Assembly (NCBI GenBank): GCA_963669295.1
Contig: OY769938.1
Location: forward strand, 2,914,001-2,978,000
Origin: G963669295 sp963669295
GTDB taxonomy: Bacteria; Bacteroidota; Bacteroidia; Flavobacteriales_D; CALLUQ01
Direction: 5' to 3'
DNA length: 64,000 nucleotides
Shown here in pieces: positions 35,634-45,700 of this stretch. The notes beneath the pieces were generated by a model. The model made no database searches. It was not told the origin of the DNA and saw only the letters and a list, made by a program, of their open reading frames with translations. The position numbers and the translations under genes were made by a program. The stretch's first letter is position 1. Each line of letters opens with the position of its first letter.

Positions 35634-36653
35634 CTACTTCTGTTGCCGGGCTTTGGCCTCCTGCCAAAATTTGAAATTAGGGGCAATAAATCGTTTGAAA
35701 AAAGCAAATCGCCACCCCAGTGGCAGGGCATCCATAAACTTCAAGAAAGGAAAGTACAAACGGCCATACAACAGTCCAAACACACAAGAAAGCATGGTGC
35801 CAACTCCTGCCTTTTTTCCTTCAGGATTGTAGCCCAATGTTTGCCCAAAATCGCCCGTAATGGCATGGATAATGCTCACCTCCTTTTCACTCAGTCCATC
35901 GTGCCACGCATCGTTTACACCAGCAGTAATATCGGCGGTTAAATGTTGGTGATGTTCCTTCACCAATTGGGGGTTGGTAGCTACTGTAGTGCTTCTTTTT
36001 TCCAGCATACCGGCATCATAATCAACGTCAAGAAATGTACATATCCGCTGTAGAACAGCAGGAGTGTCGGCCACCAAATCTTCGTGCTTGATGTGCAATA
36101 CCTGCGTTGGGTGCTGCTGTGCAAATTGCTGAATGGTGCGGTTATACCGTTTCCAACGGTAAGCCAACGAACTCACCACCTTTTTCTCAAAATTTACACG
36201 CAGCATCGAGTTAACTTGTGCATAAGGATTGCGGCTTACCCAAATGAATTTAGCATGGGGAAAAGTGCTGCTCAACTCTTTGCAAAACAAAGAGTATTGC
36301 GGGTTCTTATCGCCCATCATCTTGGGAGCCTTGCCCTGCTCAATGGCATATTGATGGTATACTGCTTTACAACAATCGGAAAACGATTGGCAGGCTGGCA
36401 ATGCAGCTTTTAACGCCTCGCGATCAATGTGCCAGGTAGAGAAATACGGTTCGCGAAGCAAATCATGGTAAAATGCCATTCCACGCTGAGCATCAAATGA
36501 GCCTCGTCGATACCGCGAGTACAACCACTTAATGAAAGGCGACTCTTCGGGCACTACCAGGTGCGAGTGGCTGTTCAGTAAACTTTGCAACAACGTAGTT
36601 CCTGAGCGCTCGCGCCCCACAATAAAAAAGAGGGATGGGTTGTTGCAATTCAC
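35634..36653 (-). CDS. Sulfotransferase family protein (1 of 3)
   Basis: 339 residues from a GTG at 36653. The 5'-phosphosulfate loop for PAPS is VGRERSGTTLLQSLLNSH (about 12-29), and the 3'-phosphate motif is WVSRNPYAQVNSMLR, with a conserved GDKNPQYSLF between them. It would move sulfate from PAPS to a hydroxyl or amine on a glycan, lipid or Tyr side chain. The C-terminal 60 residues are basic/aromatic. It is read divergently from the AspH-like gene across a symmetrical promoter region. Confidence 0.9.
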   Translation of the reverse strand: MNCNNPSLFFIVGRERSGTTLLQSLLNSHSHLVVPEESPFIKWLYSRYRRGSFDAQRGMAFYHDLLREPYFSTWHIDREALKAALPACQSFSDCCKAVYHQYAIEQGKAPKMMGDKNPQYSLFCKELSSTFPHAKFIWVSRNPYAQVNSMLRVNFEKKVVSSLAYRWKRYNRTIQQFAQQHPTQVLHIKHEDLVADTPAVLQRICTFLDVDYDAGMLEKRSTTVATNPQLVKEHHQHLTADITAGVNDAWHDGLSEKEVSIIHAITGDFGQTLGYNPEGKKAGVGTMLSCVFGLLYGRLYFPFLKFMDALPLGWRFAFFKRFIAPNFKFWQEAKARQQK

Positions 36654-36679
36654 CTTAAAATGATTCGTGTCAGTATTCG

Positions 36680-36701
36680 AAAGTAAAATAAATTTTACTT
36701 T
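36680..36701. promoter_or_regulatory. Palindrome in the divergent sulfotransferase/AspH promoter region
   Basis: AAAGTAAAAT (36680-36689) and ATTTTACTTT (36692-36701) are exact reverse complements. The right arm overlaps a forward -7 element and the left arm a reverse TACTTTCG, so it could be a shared operator or just two mirrored promoters. Confidence 0.5.
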
Positions 36702-36703
36702 TG
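36696..36703 (+). promoter_or_regulatory. -7 element of the AspH-like gene
   Basis: TACTTTTG fits TAnnTTTG. Transcription would start near 36709, so the ATG at 36721 is the first usable start and a GTG at 36667 is ruled out. Confidence 0.55.
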
Positions 36704-36720
36704 GTAGGCAATGCGCTCAC

Positions 36721-37482
36721 ATGAGTACAACAACAACCCATAAAAATGTAAAAACCTGGTACTCCTCTATTGGAGGACAACAAGAGGAAGGATTAGGGTT
36801 TTACAACAATGAAGACTTTGATTGGGTGCCCAATATAGAGGCCAATTGGGAAGTAATAAAAGGGGAGGTAGATGCCTTCATGCAAAAGCACGATGAGCGT
36901 ATCAAACCTTATTTCAATAAAAAATTGGTTTCCGGCCCTAAAAAGTGGAAGGCATTTGCTTTTCGGTTTTGGGGATGGAAAGTAGGGAAGAATGCTAAAG
37001 AGTGCCCAGAAACAGTAAAGCTGTTGGAGGGAATTCCCAACCTGGTTTCCTATTCAATCAGCATCCTTGAACCCGACACACAAATTCACATGCACAAAGG
37101 CGACACCAATGCCATTTGCAGGTGCCATCTAGCCTTGTCGGTACCAGCACCATTGCCTACCTGTGGTTTCGAATCGGGTGGTGAACAACGCAGCTGGGAA
37201 GAAGGAAAGATTTTCGTTTTTAACGATGCATCCGACCATCAAGCCTGGAACAATAGCAATGAACGACGTTATGTCATGCTATTTGATGTAATACGGCCGG
37301 AGTTTGTTTACAAGAAGTATCGAATATGTGCAGTGGTACTGGCAGCATTACTCATGCAGTTGTTCGCACAAAAAACAGTATTGGTACGTAAGGCTCCGAG
37401 AGTATTGCAAGGCATGATGTTGTTTTGGATGGCAGGTTGGCTATGGCTTTTCTTGCGCATCAGAAATGGACTGTCACTTTAA
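36721..37482 (+). CDS. Aspartyl/asparaginyl beta-hydroxylase domain protein
   Basis: 253 residues. The AspH-type cupin domain (about 40-195) holds His125 (HMHKGDTNAICRCHLAL) and His173 (FNDASDHQAWNN), the two iron ligands used by this family, which naturally lacks the Asp ligand. Arg134 is in the position of a 2-oxoglutarate contact. Two hydrophobic segments at the C-terminus (about 202-217 and 230-246) suggest membrane anchoring. It may hydroxylate Asp/Asn side chains or a lipid/acyl group; bacterial relatives also act on lipid A. It is flanked by sulfotransferases on both sides. Confidence 0.9.
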   Translation: MSTTTTHKNVKTWYSSIGGQQEEGLGFYNNEDFDWVPNIEANWEVIKGEVDAFMQKHDERIKPYFNKKLVSGPKKWKAFAFRFWGWKVGKNAKECPETVKLLEGIPNLVSYSISILEPDTQIHMHKGDTNAICRCHLALSVPAPLPTCGFESGGEQRSWEEGKIFVFNDASDHQAWNNSNERRYVMLFDVIRPEFVYKKYRICAVVLAALLMQLFAQKTVLVRKAPRVLQGMMLFWMAGWLWLFLRIRNGLSL

Positions 37483-38490
37483 GTGCTTCTTGTCGAAAAA
37501 CTTACTCACCACCACAAAGAAAGTACGTCGCATCCAAAATGGCCCGAGGTAAAACCATCGCACCATCTTTCTCCACATCCGGTACTGCAATCCAGTAATG
37601 CTGGCTTTAAAATTGTGTTGGCGCTGATGAGGTTCAGTAGTACAGTCATACCCTCTTGAAGCACCGTATTCACCTGCAATTTGTTCAATCAATTCCACTT
37701 CGGCCGTAGAAAGCTCTTTTTGCCATTTCTTTAAAGCATCCTGGTTCAAGGGGTTCAATACATTGTGATGATGGCGTCTGAAGTAAGCCGGTTTTTGGGT
37801 GTTCATCTTTTCAGCCACCAGGTGATGCTCCATCAATGAAGGGTGGAAATCGATCTCAAGAAAGGCGCACAACTCGCGCACGGTCGATTCAGGGGCTTCA
37901 ATCAAGTCTTCATAACGAAGGGTAAGTACCTGCTTAGGATGCGCCTTTTTGAATGCTTCGAGTGAAAGGTTATGATCCAACCATTTGTGCGCCAGGTACC
38001 CCACATTACCAATTTTGAATGTTTTTTTATGCGATGCCACATTCGCACGATAATCGCGTACCATGTGAATGTATTTAGAGCGGGGGAATAAGGGGTAGAT
38101 TTCGGGGGTGAAAATCGAATACACAGGATTCTTATCTACAACAAGGGTACTGGTATCTTGTTTACCAGTATTGCTCATCTTTATTACCTCAACACAAACT
38201 TGCTGAAAAGTAGCTTTTGATCCCAATGCCATGATTCTTTCTTTAAGGAGTGCTCGATCTGGTTTCCAAAAAAGCCTGAATCGTCGGTCGGTATGAATGT
38301 CTTTAATAAAACGATCCACCTGTTTTTCATCCCAGTGGGTAACCTGCTTGTACCTGCTTTGTAAATAAAGAATAAAAGGCGATTCAATGGGGGCAATAAT
38401 ATCGGGGTGGGCGTTGAAGATCATTTGCAACAAGGTAGTGCCCGACCGGCCTTTGGCCAACACAAAAGCGATATTTGTGCTACTACTCAT
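37474..38490 (-). CDS. Sulfotransferase family protein (2 of 3)
   Basis: 338 residues. PAPS-binding P-loop-like AKGRSGTTLLQMIFNAH (about 12-28), VDKNPVYSIF and the 3'-phosphate motif MVRDYRANVASHKK are present. It is a paralogue of the genes on either side. The 3' end overlaps the end of the convergent AspH-like gene by 9 bp, and its start overlaps the preceding sulfotransferase by 8 bp, so the two sulfotransferases are co-transcribed. Acceptor unknown. Confidence 0.9.
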   Translation of the reverse strand: MSSSTNIAFVLAKGRSGTTLLQMIFNAHPDIIAPIESPFILYLQSRYKQVTHWDEKQVDRFIKDIHTDRRFRLFWKPDRALLKERIMALGSKATFQQVCVEVIKMSNTGKQDTSTLVVDKNPVYSIFTPEIYPLFPRSKYIHMVRDYRANVASHKKTFKIGNVGYLAHKWLDHNLSLEAFKKAHPKQVLTLRYEDLIEAPESTVRELCAFLEIDFHPSLMEHHLVAEKMNTQKPAYFRRHHHNVLNPLNQDALKKWQKELSTAEVELIEQIAGEYGASRGYDCTTEPHQRQHNFKASITGLQYRMWRKMVRWFYLGPFWMRRTFFVVVSKFFDKKHLK

Positions 38491-39517
38491 TGATCAATGA
38501 TTGTTGCATGCGTTTCACCCGAAAAGAAAAGGGCATCCAATTGTAAAATACACGCACTTTATAATACCATTTCCAATAACGAAAGGCATTGGTGAAACGG
38601 GACAAACCACTTCCTTTCGCACCAGGAAGGGTAGGGGTGTAGCCAAATGCTTTACCACTTTCGCTGCAATAAAATTCAGCCGTTTCAATGTTGTCGGCTC
38701 CAAAGCTTTGTTGCCACCGGTTTGCTGTAGCAGGGTCGATGGGCTTTTTGAGGTTGGCGTGAAACTTTGATGCCAGTCGATGCTTCAACTGCTCGTTGTT
38801 GGGATCGATTTGATCAAACTCCCGGGCAATTTGCTGGTGGTAGTTGATCATCGCATCGGAATAAGGCATTTGTAAGAAACTGCAAATGCGTTGAAGCTCC
38901 TGCTCAGGAGCTTGTAACAATGTTTCAAACGATACAGCGAGGTAATTGTTGCGGGTTGCAAAAGCTGCCTTTATGGTGTTGTTAATGTTTACCCAGCGCA
39001 GGGCCAATTCACCTAACGTTTTGTTTTTTGCAGTGCGCAAGTGCGAGTTGAGGTTGCCCCGGTAATCGCGAATTAAATGAATGAATTTGGCTTCGGGAAA
39101 CAACAACTGCAACTCCTCAATAAATAAGCTGTTCACAGGGTTTTTATCTCCTACCATTTGAATGCCCTCCTTTTTAAAAGGAGAAGCAAAATGGAGGTAA
39201 ACCAATTTGCACGCTTCACTGAACGAAGTGATGGTGCATTCCATCAAGGCGCGTTCAAATTTCGCTTGATCAATGCCCCAAAAGAAACGCAATTTAGGGT
39301 CAGTGAAAATGGCCTGAGCAAAGGTGCGTTTTGTGGCTTCATCCCAACGGGTTATTCGAGCATATTTCTTGCGTAAATGAATGATGAAACGCGACTCCCA
39401 TGGCACCATCATATTGGGGTGAGCATCTAGCATCGTTTGTAGCAATGTAGTGCCCGACCTACCCTTGCCGACAATGAAGAAAATGGGTAATTTATTCAGT
39501 TCCTCGTTGGAATACAT
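38483..39517 (-). CDS. Sulfotransferase family protein (3 of 3)
   Basis: 344 residues from the ATG at 39517; a GTG 36 bp upstream is possible. Motifs: VGKGRSGTTLLQTMLDAH (about 11-28), GDKNPVNSLF and LIRDYRGNLNSHLR, again the PAPS 5' and 3' contacts. It is the first gene of the reverse-strand pair and divergent from the TMTC-like gene. Three diverged paralogues suggest sulfation at different positions or on different acceptors. Confidence 0.88.
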   Translation of the reverse strand: MYSNEELNKLPIFFIVGKGRSGTTLLQTMLDAHPNMMVPWESRFIIHLRKKYARITRWDEATKRTFAQAIFTDPKLRFFWGIDQAKFERALMECTITSFSEACKLVYLHFASPFKKEGIQMVGDKNPVNSLFIEELQLLFPEAKFIHLIRDYRGNLNSHLRTAKNKTLGELALRWVNINNTIKAAFATRNNYLAVSFETLLQAPEQELQRICSFLQMPYSDAMINYHQQIAREFDQIDPNNEQLKHRLASKFHANLKKPIDPATANRWQQSFGADNIETAEFYCSESGKAFGYTPTLPGAKGSGLSRFTNAFRYWKWYYKVRVFYNWMPFSFRVKRMQQSLINE

Positions 39518-39578
39518 CCAATTATTTGTGTATGTTCGTAGAGCAGTTACCACCCCAAAGTAAGAAATAAATTAAGAT

Positions 39579-41612
39579 ATGCCGAGAACGCACATTGCAG
39601 GGTTAGAAAAGAAGGTGTTTCGCAAATGGTCGTTGATCATTTTAGTAGCAACTTTTGTGTTATACGGCAACTCTATTGGAAACGAATATGCCCTCGACGA
39701 CGAGATTGTAACGGTAACTAACCCCGATAACCCCGACCATCCGAATCACCCCAGGGTAGCGAAAGGGTTTGCCGGACTGGGTGAAATATTTACCACGCAC
39801 TATGCTAAAAGTAATAAAGCTAGCTATGGCTACCGGCCATTGGTGTTGGCTTCGTATGCCATAGAATACCAGTTTTTTGGTGCTAATCCACATGTCAGCC
39901 ATTTCTTCAATGTATTGCTGTATGCCCTTACTTGCATTTTGCTTTTTTACCTGTTGTTAAAACTATTCAGGGATCGGAAGTTTCACATGATCTTTCCCTT
40001 GTTCATCACCTTCCTATTCCTAGCTCATCCACTACATACCGAAATTGTCAATAACATTAAGAGTAGGGATGAACTCTTGTTCTTCCTTTTTGGTTTGTTG
40101 GCTATAGTAATGTATGTGCGCTTTATGGATGCGCAAAAGATGTCGAAGATGGTTATGTACCTGTTATTAGGGGTGTTTTGCATTTTCCTGGCAGCATTGG
40201 CGAAGAAAACAACAGTTGCATTTTTAGGAGTCATTCCATTTACGTTGTACTTTTTCCGAACCACCAATTGGAAAAAAATAGGCATTGCAACGCTATCCAT
40301 TGCCAGTGTGTTTGCCACCTTCGTTTTGATTAAAAAAGGATTGGTGAAAGGCGATCATTTGCGGGAGATCCTTTACTTCGAAAACCCACTGGTAGAAGGC
40401 AGCTCTTTAGTAGATCGTATTCCCGTGGCATTGTATACCTATGCCTATTACCTCAAGCTAATGGTGTTGCCACATCCCTTGTCTTTTTACTATGGATACA
40501 ACTATGTGCCCATTGCTGGTTGGGACAACATTTGGGTGTGGATATCTGTGGTCATTCATCTGCCCATGTGGGGATATGCCATAATGAAACTAAAGTCGAA
40601 ACATGTGCTGGCTTATTGCATCATTATATATACTGGTGTGCTGTTTGGCTTTTCCAACCTGCCGTTGCCAATCGTAGGCATTGTAGGCGAGCGTTTTGCT
40701 TATATCCCCACGCTTGGATTTTGTATTGCTGTTGGGTGGTTCTTGTTAAAAGCATTTAAAGTGCCTTTTGATGACGAAAAGGTGAAAACCTTGAAAATAC
40801 CCAACGGACTAAAGGCCGCACTTACCATTTTACTTTTGTTATACTCGGGCAGAGTAATTGTTCGAAACATGGATTGGGAAAACCACTTGTCGCTTTACCG
40901 CCACGATATTCAACACCTTGAAAATTCTACCAAAGCACATTCTTTGTTGGCTGGTACTGTAGCGCCTTTAATCATTAAGGAACCCAGCATTACTCTGCGC
41001 AAGCAAATGACGGAAGAAGCCAAGTACCATTTTCGAAGGGCATTGGAGATTTACCCCAATTACACTACGTGCTACAACAACCTGGGTACCATCATTTACT
41101 CATTTGATCAAGACTATAGAACGGCAAAACCGTTGTTCTTAACAGCAATAAAACAAGACTCTGCCTATGTAGAAGGACACTTCAATGCTGGCATGAGCTA
41201 CGATAAACTGGGCATGTTAGATAGCTCCATGTATCATTATCAAAAGGCGGTGTTTTTTGGCAATCAACACCCCGAGCGAGTAACGGGTATTTTAAAGCGT
41301 GCCTACTCTAACCTCAGCATGGCTTATGTAAAACGAAGCATGGTGCAAGAAGCAACCAAGCTCAACCTCGATGCCATTGACCTGTTTCCCGATGCTCCGG
41401 AATACTATTTGAACCTGGGTAACCTTTATGCTGCCGAGTACGATACCATTGTAGCCTTAAGTTATTATGAAAAAGGATTCACTATGGTACCCAATAACTA
41501 CCGGTTGTGTGTGCACATTGGTCAATTGTATGCAGCAATTGGAAACCAGCAAAAAGCGGGCGAATACTTCCAAAAAGCCCAATTTATGCAACAATCGCAA
41601 CAGCAGCAATAA
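39579..41612 (+). CDS. TMTC-like GT-C membrane protein with TPR repeats
   Basis: 677 residues. About nine to ten membrane helices (18-445) precede a C-terminal TPR array (about 460-670, with YNNLGTIIYSFDQDY and PEYYLNLGNLYAAEYDT). The first outer loop has Asp40-Asp41 (NEYALDDEIV), the acidic motif of GT-C glycosyltransferases, and the overall plan matches eukaryotic TMTC O-mannosyltransferases and their bacterial relatives. It probably transfers a sugar from a polyprenyl carrier, possibly supplied by the GT2 gene at 27192, to a secreted acceptor. Confidence 0.82.
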   Translation: MPRTHIAGLEKKVFRKWSLIILVATFVLYGNSIGNEYALDDEIVTVTNPDNPDHPNHPRVAKGFAGLGEIFTTHYAKSNKASYGYRPLVLASYAIEYQFFGANPHVSHFFNVLLYALTCILLFYLLLKLFRDRKFHMIFPLFITFLFLAHPLHTEIVNNIKSRDELLFFLFGLLAIVMYVRFMDAQKMSKMVMYLLLGVFCIFLAALAKKTTVAFLGVIPFTLYFFRTTNWKKIGIATLSIASVFATFVLIKKGLVKGDHLREILYFENPLVEGSSLVDRIPVALYTYAYYLKLMVLPHPLSFYYGYNYVPIAGWDNIWVWISVVIHLPMWGYAIMKLKSKHVLAYCIIIYTGVLFGFSNLPLPIVGIVGERFAYIPTLGFCIAVGWFLLKAFKVPFDDEKVKTLKIPNGLKAALTILLLLYSGRVIVRNMDWENHLSLYRHDIQHLENSTKAHSLLAGTVAPLIIKEPSITLRKQMTEEAKYHFRRALEIYPNYTTCYNNLGTIIYSFDQDYRTAKPLFLTAIKQDSAYVEGHFNAGMSYDKLGMLDSSMYHYQKAVFFGNQHPERVTGILKRAYSNLSMAYVKRSMVQEATKLNLDAIDLFPDAPEYYLNLGNLYAAEYDTIVALSYYEKGFTMVPNNYRLCVHIGQLYAAIGNQQKAGEYFQKAQFMQQSQQQQ

Positions 41613-41764
41613 CCCTTATAAATCAAGGAGAAGCCATTCTTCTGGCATTTTATTGCAATTTTTTTTTCGAGGCCATGCAACCTTTTCTAAAAAATTTCGT
41701 CTTACTGTCGGACTTTATTGGATGAATTGCAGTTTTTTCCAGATGAAATAAGTGTCTACATCTG

Positions 41765-41793
41765 AGTTCAAGTAAAATATTGAACTTTTTTTT
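41765..41793 (+). terminator. Intrinsic terminator of the TMTC-like gene
   Basis: AGTTCAA (41765-41771) pairs with TTGAACT (41780-41786) around an 8-nt loop and continues into a run of eight T, about 150 bp after the stop codon. Confidence 0.65.
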
Positions 41794-41808
41794 GTGAGGC
41801 ATGCCTAC

Positions 41809-41816
41809 TAATTTTG
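41809..41816 (+). promoter_or_regulatory. -7 element of the secreted-protein gene at 41845
   Basis: TAATTTTG matches TAnnTTTG and gives a leader of about 22 nt. The upstream TTG is not at ideal spacing. Confidence 0.5.
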
Positions 41817-41844
41817 ATGGGGTTAAATTGCGAAAACAAAACAC

Positions 41845-42273
41845 ATGATTCGACTGCGTCTTTATTCTCTGGCATTTGCCATTGCCTTTTTAGGAAGTGC
41901 TGCATTTGCACATGCCCAATCTGAACTCACCTTAATTATTGCCAACTCGCAAACCGATGTGGTGAAACAACAAGATGGAAGCAAGGTCATTCAATGTAAA
42001 ATTGAAGGGCTAAACACAGCGCAAGAAGTACAGCAGTTCATTGCCCAACTGGAGCAGGTAGAAGGAATTGAAGATGTAACAGTTGGTGCGTTAAACGGAG
42101 CTCAACGACCAGGAAGTTTAACATTTAATAAACCCGTTACTGGAAAAACAATGCCAACGCATTTAAAAAATGCGAATGTAATGAAGGTGGAAGTGGAAGG
42201 TGTTGAAGCTGAGGTTGAAAACTATTGGAAAGTTGTTCGAGCCATGCAAGCAAAGGCAGCTTCACAAAAATAA
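41845..42273 (+). CDS. Small secreted protein of unknown function
   Basis: 142 residues. A clear signal peptide ends near residue 25 (SAAFAHAQ). The mature part has no recognised domain; the stretch around 37-75 (VVKQQDGSKVIQCKIEGL, then AQEVQQFIAQLEQVEGIEDV) has a beta-alpha-beta look reminiscent of heavy-metal-associated folds but lacks a CxxC. One Cys only. It is a single-gene unit preceded by its own promoter and sits just before the T9SS adhesin group. Confidence 0.8.
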   Translation: MIRLRLYSLAFAIAFLGSAAFAHAQSELTLIIANSQTDVVKQQDGSKVIQCKIEGLNTAQEVQQFIAQLEQVEGIEDVTVGALNGAQRPGSLTFNKPVTGKTMPTHLKNANVMKVEVEGVEAEVENYWKVVRAMQAKAASQK

Positions 42274-42344
42274 TTTGTCGGAGAAAAACAGGTGTTTATC
42301 CGATGTAATAAGTAGTTAATCTTGTTAATAATGTTATTAATCGC

Positions 42345-42352
42345 TATTTTTG
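42345..42352 (+). promoter_or_regulatory. Promoter -7 element upstream of the gene at 42382
   Basis: TATTTTTG with TTG at 42322-42324 and a 20-bp spacer. The predicted start of transcription is near 42358. Confidence 0.65.
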
Positions 42353-42381
42353 CGTGATTTTACTAATCAATGCTAACCGAC

Positions 42382-42723
42382 ATGATCAAAAATTTACTAA
42401 CCTTAGTGGTTGTCGTATGTATCAGTGCAGCTGCTGTTGCACAAACAAACGACAATACTCCTTCGCCCTCGAAGAAGGAGGTAAGTCTCAAAGCTACTAG
42501 CACTCCAGTAGCAAAAATCAATCCCAACGCCAATGCTCCTGTAAGCGAATACAAGAGCTATGAGAAAAAAATTCTCAAAGTGGTAAAAGGCGATAAAATA
42601 CCTGCCGATTTCCCAAAGTACAACAGCGCCTGGACAGAGGAGCAATATGTACAAAAAATGAAGGAATGGGTAAAAAACAACAAAGATCAGGTGAATCCAG
42701 AATACATGGATAAGTTGAAGTAA
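42382..42723 (+). CDS. Small secreted protein of unknown function
   Basis: 113 residues from the ATG at 42382; an ATG four codons earlier (42370) is also possible. A signal peptide (MIKNLLTLVVVVCISAAAVA) is followed by a Pro/Ser/Lys-rich linker and a basic C-terminal half (KGDKIPADFPKYNSAWTEEQ, VQKMKEWVKNNKDQ). No domain recognised. It ends 70 bp before the start of the giant T9SS protein and may be co-transcribed with it. Confidence 0.75.
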   Translation: MIKNLLTLVVVVCISAAAVAQTNDNTPSPSKKEVSLKATSTPVAKINPNANAPVSEYKSYEKKILKVVKGDKIPADFPKYNSAWTEEQYVQKMKEWVKNNKDQVNPEYMDKLK

Positions 42724-42792
42724 TAGTTGCCTGCTAACCTTGTTGCTCTTTTTATAACTGTTCCGAACATGAAATTTCCTACACTTAAGATT

Positions 42793-45700
42793 ATGAAAAC
42801 ATCGCTGCTTTCTAAATCGCTGCTCTTGCTGTGCAGCATCTTTACATTGGGGGCTTATGCTCAAGGCCCTACCTGTGCAACGGCCGATCCATTTTGTACA
42901 GGAACCCCCATTACCTTTCCTGCGGGTACTAATTCAGGTACCGGGGAAGCTGGCCCCGATTACGGGTGCTTACTTACCCAGCCCAACCCGGCATGGTACT
43001 ACATGGAGATTGCTACTGGTGGTGCATTAGAGATTACCATCAGCAACTCCAACAACGAAGACATTGATTTTATCGTTTGGGGGCCTTTTGTAGATGCAAC
43101 CTCCCCTTGTACTGCGCTTTTAACAGCAGGAAATACAGTAGATTGTAGCTATTCTACCACTGCAACGGAAGTGGCATTCATTAATCCTACCAATGCAGGA
43201 GAGTTTTACCTGATGATGGTGACCAACTTCTCCAATAATGCTACCGACATTAGCTTTCAAGAAACCGGACCTACTACGGCTACTACTAACTGTGCCATTG
43301 TTTGTCCTCCGGTAGAATATGGCGTATTCAATTCAGGAACAGGTCAAATTGACCAACCACCTGCAACCATGGCTTGTAACGATCCTGCTGTAGCTTTTTA
43401 TGCTGATCAGGATGGGTTCAACGCGTCCGAGGCGATCACACCATGTTATGTAGTGCAGGTATTCCCTACCAATGGCATAGGCACTAATTCTATGGAGTTT
43501 TTTGAAGATGGTGCATCCCTGGGAGGGTTTGGAACTGTAGGAACAGACTCTAATGGTAACCCATGGGTCACCAGCATTGGAGCCAACACGAATTTCTCGG
43601 GATATGTATCGTACGTATCACCATCATCCAATACACCAGGGCATCAGGTAGTGTTGTGTAACAATACTGCAGGTGCTAACATGACCTATGAGGTATACGA
43701 TTGTCATAGTGGAACATTGCTGGCTTCAGGCACCTGGAATGGTGCAGTAGGGTGTCAAACCATTTTGGTATCGCCCCCTCCAACATTATCAGGGCTGGCT
43801 ACCTGGAGTTCAACCTGTGCAGGCTCATTGCCGGTCATCACCGATTGGGGTGCTGCGGTATTCGACCCGTCGGCAGTAGCACCAGGAACAACGTGTGATG
43901 TTACCTATGATTGGGATGCGCAAAATGGTGACTGTGCCGGGTCGGCAACCCATTCCATTACCATTACTAACCCCTATTCATTTACCAGCTTATCTTATTC
44001 TTCTCCTGTATGTCAGGCAGCTGGTGGAACACTTAACCCTACCTTAACGGGTACGGCTGGTGGAACATATACTTCTTCACCGGCAGGACTTTCACTCAAC
44101 GGTACTACTGGAGCCATTAACGTAGCGGCCAGTACACCGGGAACTTATACGGTCAGTTATTTTGTGGGTACCGCATTGCCTTCGGCATGTAATGCCTCAG
44201 GAACAGCTTCCATTACTATACTACCAGATGTAGATCCAGCATGGAGCAACCCATCGCCCATTTGTGAAACGGGGGGGTCTATCAACTTAAATACATTAAT
44301 CACTGGAACGGCAGGAGGTACCTGGAGTGGAACCGGAGTTTCAGGAAACACCTTTAATCCTTCAGGCCTTTCAGGCAGCATTGCAGTAACTTATACCGTA
44401 GGTACTGCGCCTTGTGCTGAAAACTCTACTTTAAACATCACTGTAGAGCCAGATGTTGATCCATCATGGACTTCGCCTGGCACCATTTGTGCCAATGCGG
44501 GTAGCATCAACTTGAATACTACCATCACCGGAACAACAGGTGGTACCTGGAGTGGAACTGGAGTAACCGGCAATACTTTCAATCCGAGTGGTTTGTCAGG
44601 AAACATTAGTGTTACCTATACAGTAGGTAATGCACCATGTGCTGAAAATTCTACGCAAAACATTACGGTAGAACCAGATGTTGATCCGGCCTGGACCGAC
44701 CCAAGCCCTGTTTGTGAAACAGGAGGATCTATTAACTTGAATACCTTAATAACCGGAACAACCGGTGGTACCTGGAGTGGAACAGGCGTAAGTGGTAATA
44801 CGTTCGATCCTACAGGGTTATCGGGTAGCATTGCTGTAACCTACACGGTAGGAAATGCACCATGTGCCGAAAACTCAACCATCAATATCACTGTTGAGCC
44901 AGATGTTGATCCTTCATGGACTACCCCTGGAACTATTTGTGCGAATGCAGGTAGCATTAATTTAAATACTACCATTACCGGAACAACAGGTGGCACCTGG
45001 AGTGGAACCGGAGTTTCTGGAAATACATTTGATCCTTCAGGCCTTTCTGGAAACATCAGTGTTACGTATACAGTAGGTAATGCTCCATGTTCAGAGGCTT
45101 CTACACAAACTATTACGGTAGAGCCGGATGTTGATCCTGCCTGGACCGATCCGAGCCCTGTTTGTGAAACAGGAGGTTCCATCAACTTAAACACCTTAAT
45201 AACCGGAACAACCGGTGGTACCTGGAGTGGAACGGGTGTAAGCGGTAATACGTTCGATCCTACAGGGTTATCGGGCAGCATAGCCGTAACCTATACGGTA
45301 GGAAATGCACCATGTGCCGAGAACTCTACCATTAACATCACTGTTGAGCCAGATGTTGATCCTACATGGACTGATCCAAGCCCTGTATGTGCAAATGGTG
45401 GTACCATTAACTTGAATACTTTAATTACCGGAACAACCGGTGGTACCTGGAGCGGAACTGGTGTAAGCGGTAACACGTTCGACCCTTCTGGATTGTCGGG
45501 CAGCATTGCCGTAACCTATACGGTAGGAAATGCACCATGTGCCGAGAACTCAACCATCAATATTAATGTTGAGCCAGATGTTGATCCTGCATGGACCGAT
45601 CCAAGTCCGGTATGTGCTACAGGCGGCACGATTGACCTAAATACTTTAATTACAGGAACTACCGGTGGCAGCTGGAGTGGTACTGGAGTAAGTGGTAACA

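Noticed and set aside
36667..36721. GTG start for the AspH-like gene
   Set aside because: It lies upstream of the -7 element at 36696-36703 and would not be in the transcript from that promoter.
24145..41612. Mobile genomic island
   Set aside because: No integrase, transposase, tRNA or direct-repeat boundary was seen, and codon use looks like that of the flanks by eye. Horizontal gain remains possible but is not supported here.
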